NCBI GenBank assembly: GCA_014843695.1
Contig: CM026386.1
Coordinates: 86,943,642-87,007,641, forward strand
DNA length: 64,000 nucleotides
DNA from: Archivesica marissinica
Taxonomy: Eukaryota; Mollusca; Bivalvia; Venerida; Vesicomyidae
Direction: 5' to 3'
Part shown: in pieces, positions 49,331 to 60,480 of the stretch
How the letters are laid out: the number at the start of each line of letters is the position of its first letter
Position numbering within the stretch: the stretch's first letter is position 1
The notes under the pieces: generated by a model
What the model was told of the DNA's origin: nothing
The model's database searches: none
Seen by the model: the letters and a program-made list of their open reading frames with translations, nothing else
Position numbers and translations under genes: made by a program

Positions 49331-49603
49331 GACGGATATGTAGTCCAGTTGTAACACGCTGGACTGGTAATCCAGGGATCGCAGGTTCGATCCCCCGTCT
49401 GACCCTAATAAAATTAACAGTCTTTCAGATGGGACGTTAAACCGAGCTCTCGTGTCGGTGCTTTACACCGTGCACGTAAAAGAACCAGAGGAGATTCTGG
49501 AATGGGTCTCTGTCTATATCATGCAATATCCTCCAAAATCTAAAATAATTAATCTCTTCAGGAGGCGTCGCTCATATGGGCAACCGGTAGCGACGATAAA
49601 TAA
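49331..49603 (+). mobile_element. SINE family 2, full-length copy with tRNA-Thr(GGT)-like head
   Basis: The first ~72 bp fold like a tRNA: GACGG/CCGTC acceptor ends, an anticodon arm CTGGACTGGTAATCCAG giving anticodon GGT, and box B GGTTCGATCCC. It is followed by a SINE body (CAGATGGGACGTTAAACCGA, then GGAGGCGTCGCTCATATGGG) and an ATAAATAAA tail. Shared body sequence at 52610, 18640 and 19679 shows this is a SINE, not a tRNA gene. Confidence 0.92.
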
Positions 49604-50394
49604 ACTTAAAAACACCCGGTAGTTTTAAGCAATTAATTCTAGTACAATTACAAACAAAATATAATGCACATATGAACTATTGTTGATTATTTGTGATGTA
49701 CGTATAGTTCAATATGTATTATATTGGGAAATAAAATTATTTAAGCTAACTATTGTTTGTTGAGTTTACTGATAATTTACATATATTTAGTACATAGCAT
49801 AGTAACAATGCCACCACCCCAAGGTACCACCATATAGACTGTATAAGTGCTGGTTCAGCAAAATAAAATATATAGCTTTCCAACGAATTGCCAACTTTCA
49901 AGTTCAAAGTCAGTACTAGGGGGGTGGGGGTACTGATAGTGCTCAAAATTAGTCCTCGGTGTATGCAAACTTTCAAAGCAATATTCATTATCTTGGAGAA
50001 ATAATAATGTATGAGAATTTGTTGAAGCATACATTTTTATAATTTCTAGAAATGTGCTATTATTTTTACCAAATTTCAAGCTTAATGTAACTTGTTGGGT
50101 AGAGTAAACTGTGGTGTAGTGAATTAGTCCTCCAATGTGTATTCAAAGTTTCAATGAAGTAACGTTGACAGTTTTACGGAATGATAATGTACAAGTTCTT
50201 TTTTTCACAAAATTAATTTCTAAAATCGAACTCTTTTTGGTTACAATTCAAGTTCAATGTCACTCTCGGGTTGGACTTGTTAGGATGGTAGTGAACAACC
50301 ACCATAACAGTATGCCAGTTATCAAAGCATTCTAGTTAACGCTTTTTTAGTTATAATGTTATTAGTTTTCAGCTAAAGTGGGCGAGACAATATA
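49604..50394. other. unassigned AT-rich sequence
   Basis: No gene was recognised. A G-run (GGGGGGTGGGGG near 49920) and phrases resembling non-coding repeat DNA are present, but no family is identified. Confidence 0.4.
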
Positions 50395-51650
50395 TCTATA
50401 TCTAGTTAATGCACTGTGTGTATCCAGCTAATACACTGTATGGGTATCTAGTTAATGCACTTTATGTATCCAGTTAGTGCACTGTGTGTGTATCTAGTTA
50501 ATGCACATCAATGCACTGTGTGTGTATCCAGCTAATACACTGTATGGGTATCTAGTTAATGCACTTTATGTATCCAGTTAGTGCACTGTGTGTGTATCTA
50601 GTTAATGCACGTCAATGCACTGTGTATGTATCCAGCTAATACCTGTATGGGTATCTAGTTAATGCACTTTATGTATCCAGTTAGTGCACTGTTTGTGTAT
50701 CTAGTTAATGCACTTTATGTATCCAGTTAGTGCACTGTGTGTGTATCTAGTTAATGCACGTCAATGCACTGTATGTGTATCCAGCTAATACACTGTATGG
50801 GTATCTAGTTAATGCACTTTATGTATCCAGTTAGTGCACTGTGTGTGTATCTAGTTAATGCACGTCAATGCACTGTGTGTGCATCCAGCTAATACACTGT
50901 ATGGGTATCTAGTTAATGCACTTTATGTATCCAGTTAGTGCACTGTGTGTATATCTAGTTAATGCACGTCAATGCACTGTTTGTGTATCTAGTTAATGCA
51001 CTTTATGTATCCAGTTAGTGCACTGTGTGTATCTAGTTAATACACGTCAATGCACTGTGTGTGTATCCAGCTAATACACTGTATGGGTATCTAGTTAATG
51101 CACTTTATGTATCCAGCTAATACACTGTGTGCATATCTAGTTAATGCACGTCAATGCATTGTGTGTATCTACTTAATGCAAGTCAATGCACTGTTTGTGT
51201 ATCTAGTTAATGCACTTTATGTATCCAGTTAGTGCACTGTGTGTATATCTAGTTAATGCACGTCAATGCACTGTGTGTATCTAGTTAATGCAAGTCAATG
51301 CACTGTGTGTGTATCCAGCTAATACACTGTATGGGTATCTAGTTAATGCACTTTATGTATCCAGCTAATACACTGTGTGCATATCTAGTTAATGCACGTC
51401 AATGCACTGTGTGTATCTAGTTAATGCAAGTCAATGCACTGTTTGTGTATCTAGTTAATGCACTTTATGTATCCAGTTAGTGCACAGTGTGTATATCTAG
51501 TTAATGCACGTCAATGCACTGTGTGTATCTAGTTAATGCAAGTCAATGCACTGTTTGTGTATCTAGTTAATGCACTTTATGTATCCAGTTAGTGCACTGT
51601 GTGTGTATCTAGTTAATGCACGTCAATGCACTGCGTGTGGATCTCATGAA
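50395..51650. repeat. compound minisatellite (22-28-bp units in higher-order blocks)
   Basis: Units are variants of TATCTAGTTAATGCACTTTA, TGTATCCAGTTAGTGCACTG and CACGTCAATGCACTGTGTGT, arranged in recurring blocks of about 100-130 bp. Nearly every unit contains TGCAC or GTGCA. No coding potential. Confidence 0.95.
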
Positions 51651-51770
51651 TGCATGTAGAATCAGGTACTGCTGCATTCACTGTTTGGTAAAGGCTAATA
51701 GGAAACATTGTATATTACAATATGCAAATTAAGCAATGCCACAAGACATAATAGTTTATACATAGTTATT

Positions 51771-51806
51771 CTAGCTAATCACTCTCGAGACCTCGTTCCT
51801 GACAAT
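51771..51806 (-). mobile_element. SINE family 1, tail fragment
   Basis: On the minus strand it reads GTCAGGAACGAGGTCTCGAG followed by AGTGATTAGC, matching the 3' domain of the 40874 copy. Only about 35 bp remain. Confidence 0.7.
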
Positions 51807-52214
51807 ATATACATTTGTACTGCCTACTAGTACCTGGTACTTAGTTATGTAACAATATAGTACATACATTAAGACATATTTCCCAGTAAGATATTATAAG
51901 TACCAGGCACTATAGTACATGCACATACAATTATATTCGAACATACAACATATATATGAACTGCATCAACGGATGATTCAACGGTTGTGTTCAGTTTCTA
52001 GCAGTATGTAGCTATATTAATTATTAATGTGGAAGTAACTTAACAAGGTCCATGTATATTAAGAATTATATTCCGTAGGTAATTTATAATGATGTAATGT
52101 TACCATCAAACGTTCAAACATCCATGATGCTAAGTTATCTCAAAAGCTCTATTTGCAATATACAATTATATAAATGTGATCTTAGAAATAGTTTATCTAA
52201 AACACACAATGGAG

Positions 52215-52320
52215 CAGCGAACATGACCGGGGACAGTACTATCGACCTATTATATAATATTAGAAAAGGTCAAATATACCGTAGTACCAAATTGTCTGTA
52301 AATCAGTGAGAGGGCCTGTG
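52215..52320 (+). repeat. dispersed repeat, copy 1
   Basis: GACAGTACTATCGACCTATT, then AATATTAGAAAAGGTCAAAT and TACCGTAGT match, with substitutions, the minus strand of 57830-57975. Family unknown. Confidence 0.6.
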
Positions 52321-52609
52321 GTGTATTTCCTAGTTAATAGAACGTTCATCTGTCCTAATCCATAATTTGATGGTCAGTATGAATTGGGGCTGCGATTAAA
52401 GATCACTGGCTATAAGTGTAATGTACATGACCAAGTGTGAAGATGCATGATGTCAGGTGAGGTACATACTGTTGGTTGCTAATTGTATTTCCATCTAATC
52501 AATCCGTAAATATAAATCAAACTCTTGTCAATCAAGCCTTATATTTGTATATTTTCATTTGGAATAACGTGGAATTAATCGACCGAACGATTATGAATTT
52601 CCTATAGAA

Positions 52610-52880
52610 GTGTCAGTGGTTCAGCGGGTACCACGTTCGGGACTGCGAATCCAGGGATCGCAGGTTCAATCCATCGTCTGACTGCAATAATATTAACAGT
52701 CTTTCAGTTGGGACTCTAAACCGAGGTATCGTGTTGGTGTGAAGCACCGTGCAGGTAAATGAACTAGAGGAGGATACGCTGGAACTGGTATATGCCTGCA
52801 TCAGTGCACTATCCTCAACAAATCTACAATTCTTCAGGAGGCGTCGCTCATACGGGCAACCGGTAGCGACGATAAATAAA
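52610..52880 (+). mobile_element. SINE family 2, full-length diverged copy
   Basis: The tRNA-like head is degraded (GTGGTTCAGCGGGTACCACG, then ATCGCAGGTTCAATCC). The body TTCAGTTGGGACTCTAAACC and tail GGAGGCGTCGCTCATACGGG, CGACGATAAATAAA are shared with the copy at 49331. Confidence 0.9.
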
Positions 52881-53219
52881 TGTAGAACACACATTTTGAA
52901 TTTCCTAAGCGGTCATTTGGTAAGCAGTAACATGAATTAAATGGGTGCAAACTCCAGCTACGGTCACACACTAGTCCATCTTACATGTATCTTACCATAC
53001 GTTTGATTGGGTGGGATACGAACTATCAGCAATATATTTTATCGTTGTGATATGTGTGGATTTGTTTTTGTCTTACATCAAGGTGCGACGTACATGTAAT
53101 ATAATATTATGTCACTATAATTCCCAATACATTTCCTAAGATAGTCCAGCTGCCACTGACTACATGCTACTTTCATAAAATGGGTTCCAACTTAATTACT
53201 AGATAAATAGTATACTTAC

Positions 53220-53492
53220 ATCTAACATTGAGTCGTACTTGAGGTGAGTTCTTGGTAACTGCTCGATCTGCGTTGGTAGCAGTGCATGTGTAAGCACCGA
53301 TATACGACGTGTCTATGTTGCCCAATGGCAGGGTATCTGTATTGCTGACTGGAGTGGTCTGTCCCTGTTTTGTCCACTTGTATGTACATACAGAGTTGCA
53401 ATCAGCATAACATTTTACATCGGTTAATGTTGTAGCCTGGTCCACTATGTAGTTTGTATTTGAAGGGGATAGTGTAACAACATCTGGTCCAT
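53220..53492 (-). CDS. gene C, Ig exon (canonical I-set)
   Basis: On the minus strand the acceptor is CTATAATTTAG| and the donor GTTAGAT|GTAAGT, both phase 1, giving 91 codons. The domain shows TTLTDVKCYADCNSVCTYKW: B-strand Cys, an extra Cys pair in the B-C loop, and the Trp. It ends with DTSYIGAYTCTATNA (F-strand Cys) and SPQVRLNV. The C-x3-C-x3-C-x-Y-x-W arrangement is common in invertebrate multi-Ig receptors. It is the most downstream gene C exon recognised. The transmembrane part was not found, and the minisatellite and transposons to the left may lie in its next intron. Confidence 0.85.
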
Positions 53493-53916
53493 CTAAATTA
53501 TAGTACATAATACATAAAATCAATAATTAAAGTTAATTAACAATAAATAATTTGTTGAATTGATATATCCTATATATGTTCATTGTTTGAGAAGGAGGCA
53601 TGTTTGGGAGTGGGGTTGGTTGGTTTAAAAACTATGTATGGCAAAACATACCGGTAAATTATATAAACATACAACGACATACATAATGGTATGATCAAGT
53701 ATGAACCAATCAGTAGCTTTATAAAGACATTTCATTGTATTGTTTGTAAATGCAACGTAAAACTACCATATATAGACGATTCCATTTTTAGTACTGTATG
53801 ATTTATCTCCCCTGATAAATACTCTTCAATCTCCATGTCCGCCATTACGGAAGTGAAAACTTAATGAAATTAATGAAATAGTGATAATCCATTTAAACAG
53901 TAAAATATCGCATAAA

Positions 53917-55955
53917 ATGCCGTATAAAGGTGGTGGTGGCCGACAGTGTGCTGTGGTTAATTGCAATAATAATCAGAAAATACTTTATGACTGGGAACAT
54001 TCACCATGCCCAATTCACAATGATTTAAACGGCGAGGATTGTGCATGTATCGTACCATTCAAATTTCATTGTATATCGACATCGGGGGAAAGTCGTCTAC
54101 AATGGTTGACATCTATCAGCAGGAAGGGTTTTGTTCCACCTCCAAAGTCAGTGGTGAGTTGAACTAGCTGTACATGATTATTAAATTATTTATTATATCT
54201 AGTAAATAGTGTACACAAATTGTTTAAAAAGCCTGTTTAAGTCGTCACGACAGCAATTTCTTATCATTACTCATCAAATCAGAACCTGGCTGATTTGTTT
54301 TCGATATATCATTCACTGCTATGGTCCGAATAGGCCACTGATATCTCTAAATATTGTAAATGAAATCCAGTTTATATCCACTTTCAAGCATTTACTGTAC
54401 TGAATTACAATGTATACATCTGTTTTATGGTGTTATTTTCTATATTCAGGTTTGTTCCAAACACTTCATAGATGGCCGTCCGACAGTACAAAACCCAATC
54501 CCAGTATTAGAAATGGGATATCAACCAGTGGCACCAAAAACACCCGGACGCAAACCCTTGAAACGACTCCATCTAGAATCGAATTACACTGCCAGCCCTA
54601 GACTATTGGCATCACTAGCTGATCCTTTATTGACCCCAGTGAAAGCAGAAGACCCTGTAGTGATTTCAACTGATGAAAAATTGACAGCTACCCGAATTGA
54701 TTATAGTGATGAAACTACAGTGGAATGTGAACAATGTGTAACCGTCTGTTGCCAGAAATATCCGGATTACTGTAAATATGTTACCAGTAATAAGCCAATA
54801 CTAGTAGACAGCAGTACCCAAACAATTGACTTAGTTGCTCTAGACCACAACTACTGGTATAACCATAACAAAAATACTGTATCTACTCAGCATACATCTG
54901 CATAATTTGGTGCGGAGAACATTAAGACCGATTCAGATGCACGTTTCTATACAGGATTGGGCCTTTGAGTGTTTTTTACATTGGTATCCACTATGTCGAC
55001 TTATGGAAAAGGTTTGCAATATAGCATGAGTGTTTCCAATCAAATCCTTTCAGTGCTATTGAGATTAAGGTTTGTACTCACATTCGAAGATATCGGCAGA
55101 CGTTTTGGTGTGTCCCACCAACTAATCAGCAACATGTTTCAACCATGGATCGACATTATGTCCCAGCATCTTTCACATTGTGTTGTTTGGTTGCCCAGAG
55201 AAACATTTAGAAGAACATTACCACAGTCATTTCGTGTATCTTTTCCCAGGACAACTTGTATAATTGATTGTTCAGAATTTTCATCCAGAGACCTTTCTCG
55301 TTGAAAGCAAGGGCTCAGACTTGGAGTACTTATACAAGTAACAACACAGCCAAGTTTTTAATTGTCATTGCTCCAAGTGGTTATATCATGTACATCTCTG
55401 GATTGTATGGAGGCAGGGCTAGTGATAATTTTATTACCAAAAATTGCGGATTTCTAGATTATTTGCTACCAGGAGATGAAGTCATGGCAGACCGAGGTTT
55501 CACAATCGGAGAAGATATGTGTAGCCGACGGGTAAAATTGAACATTCCTGCATGTATGAAGGGTCGATCTCAACTGTCTGAACAGGAAATCATCGACTCC
55601 AGAAGAATAGCAGCAGAACGAATTCATGTTGAGAGGGCAATCATGAGAATGAAGTCCTATAGAATTTTAAATACCAAAAACAGTTTTAAATCATTGCGAA
55701 ATGCAAATAAAGTAAAGCCGTTACGAGTGTGTCCTTAGGCAAGGCATTTAAATTCCACGTTGCCTCTTCTCTCCCTCGTGGCGATGGATTCCATCAGGAA
55801 TGAGGTCTCGAGAGTGATTTATATAAGATGAAAGAACTTGTTTCGCAATCGAGCTAAAATAAATTTGTATACACTATGCAAATAACACTGTTCGTGTAGT
55901 TGCAGCTTTGTGTAATATGAGAGACTTATTAATCAAAGATGATATTATGGAATGA
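53917..55955 (+). pseudogene. THAP-domain DDE transposase, degraded
   Basis: Exon 1 (53917-54153) starts at ATG with MPYKGGGGRQCAVVNCNNN, the first zinc Cys pair of a THAP domain. The donor GTG|GTGAGT and acceptor TATATTCAG| (54449) join in phase 0 to VCSKHF, the second zinc pair (Cys, His). Exon 2 is open to TAA at 54903. The frame continues past this and a further stop (KTDSDARFYTGL), then shows an HTH (FEDIGRRFGVSHQLISNMF). The DDE domain has TTCIIDCSEF (Asp), DEVMADRGF (Asp) and ERIHVERAIMRM (Glu). A frameshift lies near 55280-55300, and a SINE (55711-55875) splits the C-terminus, after which the frame resumes with VVAALCNMRDLL. Active versions cut and move the element. This copy is dead. 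Confidence 0.85.
55711..55875 (+). mobile_element. SINE family 1, 5'-truncated copy inside the THAP-DDE transposase
   Basis: It is flanked by ATGCAAATAA at 55701-55710 and 55876-55885. It starts in the body (GCCGTTACGAGTGTGTCC, then CTTAGGCAAGGCATTTAAAT) and ends with TCGCAATCGAGCTAAAATAA. The tRNA-like head is missing, as expected from incomplete reverse transcription. Confidence 0.92.
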
Positions 55956-56581
55956 GCCGACTCCATACCTGCGGCTGTATACTTCACTCAAGAAGTATTC
56001 ATATTGCTTAGTACTGCTGCGTTCAAGGATGCTTGCATTGCGTTGGTGATATTATCAATTTAGTAGATTAGAAGAAATGTTCACTCCCGTAATGGCGGAG
56101 AGTCACGTGACAACAAAATGGCGGCGGTCTAATTAGCTGTATTGGAATCGTCTATAAAACATAATAAATAGCATTAGGACTGTGATGAATGAAGTACAAT
56201 TATATTGTTGTAGTTTCAGGATGGAAATGGAACACTGTCGTCATAGGCTTTACGTTTGAACAAGCAATCCAATGATAAATAACATGTTGTGCTTTTATCA
56301 AAGTGCAACAGTTGAAGATCAGAAAGTGGGGTTGTATGTCACTACTAATATTTAGTTGGATGCAAGCCAGTATGGGGATACATATTTGTACCAATTATAA
56401 TCATTCTGCATATCCATCACAAATTGGCCAAGACGGACAATGTTCAGCATTCCCTGTGTATACATCAACATCAAATTATCCACCAATCACATGCAAGAGT
56501 CGGGATACATATCTGTGCAATATATTAATGCTTAAAACACTAATGCCAAAACACATTCCAATATCCGTCCAATACGATGCA

Positions 56582-57350
56582 TGACCATGCTTTATACTTA
56601 CATAGTACATTGATAGAATACTCTCCACCACTATAATTATGATGTACATGTATGACAATACTTTGTACTTACATAATACATTGATAGAATACTCTCCACC
56701 ACTATAATTATGATGTACATGTATGACAATACTTTGTACTTACATAATACATTGATAGAATACTCTCCACTACTATCTGATGTATGACAATACTTTGTAC
56801 TTACATAATACATTGATAGAATACTCTCCACTACTATATGATGTATGACAATACTTTGTACTTACATAATACATTGATAGAATACTCTCCACTACTATAT
56901 GATGTATGACAATACTTTGTACTTACATAATACATTGATAGAATACTCTCCACTACTATCTAATGTATGACAATACTTTGTACTTACATAATACATTGAT
57001 AGAATACTCTCCACTACTATATGATGTATGACAATACTTTGTACTTACATAATACATTGATAGAATACTCTCCACTACTATATGATGTATGACAATACTT
57101 TGTACTTACATAATACATTGATAGAATACTCTCCACTACTATATGATGTATGACAATACTTTGTACTTACATAATACATTGATAGAATACTCTCCACTAC
57201 TATCTGATGTATGACAATACTTTGTACTTACATATACATTGATAGAATACTCTCCACTACTATTATGTATGATCATACTTTGTACTTACATAATACATTG
57301 ATAGAATACTCTCCACTACTATCTGATGTTTGACCATACTTTATACTTAC
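56582..57350 (-). repeat. tandem copies of Ig exon 3' end plus 5' splice site (60-72-bp unit, about 12 extra copies)
   Basis: On the minus strand each unit reads GTGGAGAGTATTCTATCAAT, GTATTAT and then GTAAGTACAAAGTATTGTCA. These are the last ~27 bases of the 57351-57656 Ig exon (SGEYSINVL), its donor and ~30 bp of intron. TACATTGATAGAATACTCTC recurs on the plus strand near 56606, 56677, 56748, 56809 and then about every 60 bp to 57354, the real exon. Nearly all copies keep GTAAGT. The two outermost units are 71 bp, with an added ATTATGATGTACATG segment. Confidence 0.95.
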
Positions 57351-57656
57351 ATAATACATTGATAGAATACTCTCCACTACTATCTGACGTGTAACCATTT
57401 GTGACGACTTCTGTAGATGTGCAGATAAACTTCAAATCCTTGTGTATTTTTGCAACATTAGAGACTAAAAGTGTGTTTCCCGATAGCGAGTACCGTCCAC
57501 TTGAAGTGACTGCAGAATTGTCCACGTTCCAGTTGTACGATCGACTCAGACTGTGATTTGTTGGTACAGTAGTGGATGTACTTTCACATGTAAGTGTAGC
57601 ATCATCTCCAACTGACGGATCATTACTAGATTGAATGTTTGGCTGTGTCGGGATAC
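57351..57656 (-). CDS. gene C, Ig exon (V-like)
   Basis: On the minus strand the acceptor is GATCTATTGAAG| and the donor GTATTAT|GTAAGT, both phase 1, giving 102 codons. The domain begins IPTQPNIQSSNDPSVGDDAT with LTCEST (B-strand Cys). It continues LSRSYNWNVDN (Trp), GRYSLSGNTLLVSNV (D-E strands), KDLKFICTSTEV (F-strand Cys) and SGEYSINVL at the end. It is extracellular. The exon end and donor are amplified in tandem downstream (see 56582-57350). The acceptor tract is not strongly pyrimidine-rich, so the 5' boundary could shift slightly. Confidence 0.82.
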
Positions 57657-58784
57657 CTTCAATAGATCGAAGATTTAGAATGAGTTTTTGCTGTGAATAT
57701 GTATTATTAATAACAATAATAACTAATGGTCATAGGTAGAGTTTTATCAAATAAGTTATTAAAATAGATTGATTTATTAAACCGATACATTCATATAATG
57801 CCTTTATTTTAATCTATAATCAATTTGTTATTTATATTCAGTTCATGACCATTCCATTTTAGAGCCACGCCTTCTGTCAATGAGATACAGACACTACGGT
57901 ACCTTGGCCCTGTTTTAATATTATTTGATAGGTCGATAGTGGTGTCGCCAGCCAGCCGATGGATATACGTACCTGCTAGTCTGTATATATGACACATATA
58001 CAGGATCTTACATGAGTGGTAATTTCATACCATATTTCATGAAATGAGTAAATTTGACTGAAATATTGCTATTAAGCGAGTCGTTTAATATTGTATGAAA
58101 TCATCTCTAATATACGATCCGTTTTATATCCTTACAATAGCCCGCTCGTTTTATTAAATAACGTTGTAACTTTCATTGTGGCGCCAAATATAAGCGTAAA
58201 TTGTCATGATGTCATTAAATTGTCATGACATCACTACGCAAAGCAGCGTTATATTTATGATTATGAACAACGTTATAATTGCGTTGAGACTTATTTTTAA
58301 TCGTAGTTCGTCTTGTCGTTAACGTTGTGTACCAATTCGCATATAAATATGCACAATTTACAGTTTAATGTACACATTATAAGGATTATTCTTTCAACCA
58401 ATCAGATTCCTTCCGGGTATTATTATACGCATGTACATTAAATTGTGACTCGACATGTTTGCTCATAAGCAGATATCGTGTATACCAAGTGTCATGCATC
58501 TACCCCAATTTGCACTATTTTCCTGTAATATAACGGTCATCCATGCTCCTGAATTGACGTTTGTTTGTCACCGGAGTCAATACTAAATGCGAGATAATAT
58601 CGTTTACAGATAATTTAACTAAGATTAGTCCTCAAATAAATATACACATCGGTACAATAAATCGTGTTATTCAGGATACAAGTTGTATTACGCATGGATG
58701 TCGACACTATTTACATTATTTTGTTATGTCAACAAGCCGCGTATTCGACGTTTGTTTATTTTTTTGAAATACTCAGATATTGAA
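57657..58784. other. intronic sequence of gene C with a dispersed repeat
   Basis: 57830-57975 (-) is the second copy of the dispersed repeat at 52215 (GACACCACTATCGACCTATC on the minus strand). The rest is AT-rich with nothing recognised. Confidence 0.5.
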
Positions 58785-59959
58785 GCAAATACATGGAAAC
58801 AAATATACCATATAATAGCAAATTACATTCTGCGGAAATTTGCGTTTTCACCGATGTAGTGTCGCTTTAAGGAAACAATTGTTTATGTAAAGGAAACAAA
58901 AGCAAAGTATTAGTTAGCTTTATAGACGCGATGCAAGCGTTTGGCATGGTATGCCACAATATCTTCCTATACAAGCTGTATAACACGGGAATTGATTAAA
59001 CAACATGTTTTTCATTTGTCATCAAGTATGCTGATATGAAAACATAAAACTGGAAATCAGAATTGGTCAATGTACTGCAGGGTACACGCCAGGGAAGTAC
59101 AACCTCTCCCCTTTTGTATCTTCTTTTTAGTTAATACACATTTAATTAGCTCGATTGCGAAAATGATGGAATCCATCGCCATGAGAGGAGGAGGTGAGAG
59201 GCAGAGCGGCATTTAAATGCCTTGCCTAAGGGCATACTCGTAGCGGCTCTAGTGTGGCTCGAACAGTTCGTACCTGAGGCGTAGGCACTACCACTTGGCT
59301 ACCGCTACGCTATTACGACTATATTATGTTGTTGATGTCCTCATTACATTGCTAGAACAGAGTGGCTACTGTATCTACATCTATGACCTGAATGCTTGTT
59401 CACCGACAGTGGTGGACGATATGGTTCTGATGTCATTATGACGGTTACATATAAGCCAAAACAGATTGGTGTATTCTGTGAAATACAGAATGAAACCAGC
59501 GATACAAGATGTCCAAAACTTCGGTACACATATATTAGTGTTCTTAATTATGGTTTGCATCCCGAAGAACTAAATCCTATAACGCTCGTACCAATTTATA
59601 ACTAGGTAGTTATTCCAAAGCTAATGTTTGGTTGCAAACGTTGGAACTTTGTTTCGCAATCCTTCAGTATGCACCACATATGATATAATCGCCTGTATGT
59701 GCGTTAAATCTATGCAGTATCTACCATTAGCTTCATAAATTGACATTTCTCTTGACATTAAACAAATACAATTCTTTCGTCAATTGTGCAATCTGCCTAA
59801 TCAATATGTTTCAAAGCAACACAGGATCATAATATGTATTAACGACGATAATCAAGTTCAAGGTTTCATACCGGACATATATAGACTGCTAAAGCGACAC
59901 AACATCAGTGAAAATGCAAATTTCCTATTATATGGTATATTTTTGTCCTAAATATTTGC
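58785..59959. mobile_element. non-autonomous element bounded by ~70-85-bp inverted repeats
   Basis: The left arm 58785-58870 contains ATATACCATATAATAG, GAAATTTGCGTTTTCACC and GTGTCGCTTTA. The right arm 59889-59959 is its inverse (TAAAGCGACAC, then GTGAAAATGCAAATTTC and CTATTATATGGTATAT). The left arm has a 16-bp insertion. No transposase was recognised inside, and a minus-strand SINE sits at 59132-59325. Target duplications were not identified. Confidence 0.7.
59132..59325 (-). mobile_element. SINE family 1, internally deleted copy
   Basis: The minus strand reads AGTCGTAATAGCGTAGCGGT, then GTTCGAGCCACACTAGAGCC, then CCCTTAGGCAAGGCATTTAA and GGCGATGGATTCCATCAT. Most of the GAGGTCTCGAGAGTGATTA segment is missing before TCGCAATCGAGCTAA. 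Confidence 0.88.
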
Positions 59960-59975
59960 CCCCAAAACTGAATAG

Positions 59976-60480
59976 TTCAACAAATAATCAAAAGCCTATG
60001 CATATTTATTTGTAGGCTATCTCTAAATGGCAGTATCACGTATTTAGTATCGACTCCAATGACAACATATCCCGTCAAACCAGGAGCATGGATGCACGTT
60101 ATATGAAATGCTACTTTCACTTTTGAAAGTTGGTAAACTACCAAAAACACTGTTTATTGATTCATTGTTAGTGTTCGAATGTATTCGGACGAATTTGTAG
60201 TGAAAAAATGCATTGTGATTGCTTAAAGAAAATAATAACGATGATGCTATTATGAGCTTGTTACATATTATGAATTATTGTGAATATTAATTAAAATACC
60301 CATGTGTATTATAGTTCACATATGTTGGATAATATGTCGAATGACTCGATGGAAGATGTATGTCGTTTATATAATAAATTACGATATGTTGGTTATTTAC
60401 TGTCATATCTGGACGATAGAGACCTTACACCGACTCGCCACTTTTCCAATTGTACATATTAAAAGGTATATTTTACTTAC
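59976..60480. other. gene C intron sequence, nothing recognised
   Basis: AT-rich with no exon, RNA or repeat recognised between the inverted-repeat element and the next gene C exon. Confidence 0.4.

Larger units (their letters stand above)
53773..56154 (+). mobile_element. THAP-DDE DNA transposon with terminal inverted repeats (PIF/Harbinger or ISL2EU-like)
   Basis: The left end TATAGACGATTCCA (53771-53784) is the inverse of the right end TGGAATCGTCTATA (56143-56156). A subterminal inverted pair, TCCGCCATTACGGAAGTGAA near 53837 and TTCACTCCCGTAATGGCGGA near 56079, differs at one base. A TA target duplication is likely, but the ends are self-complementary there, so its length is ambiguous. 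The single gene inside has THAP, HTH and DDE parts. The element sits in a gene C intron, opposite to gene C. Confidence 0.88.

Noticed and set aside
49331..49403. Functional tRNA-Thr(GGT) gene
   Set aside because: The tRNA-like part is followed by a body shared with other copies at 52610, 18640 and 19679, and the acceptor stem is imperfect, so it is a SINE head.
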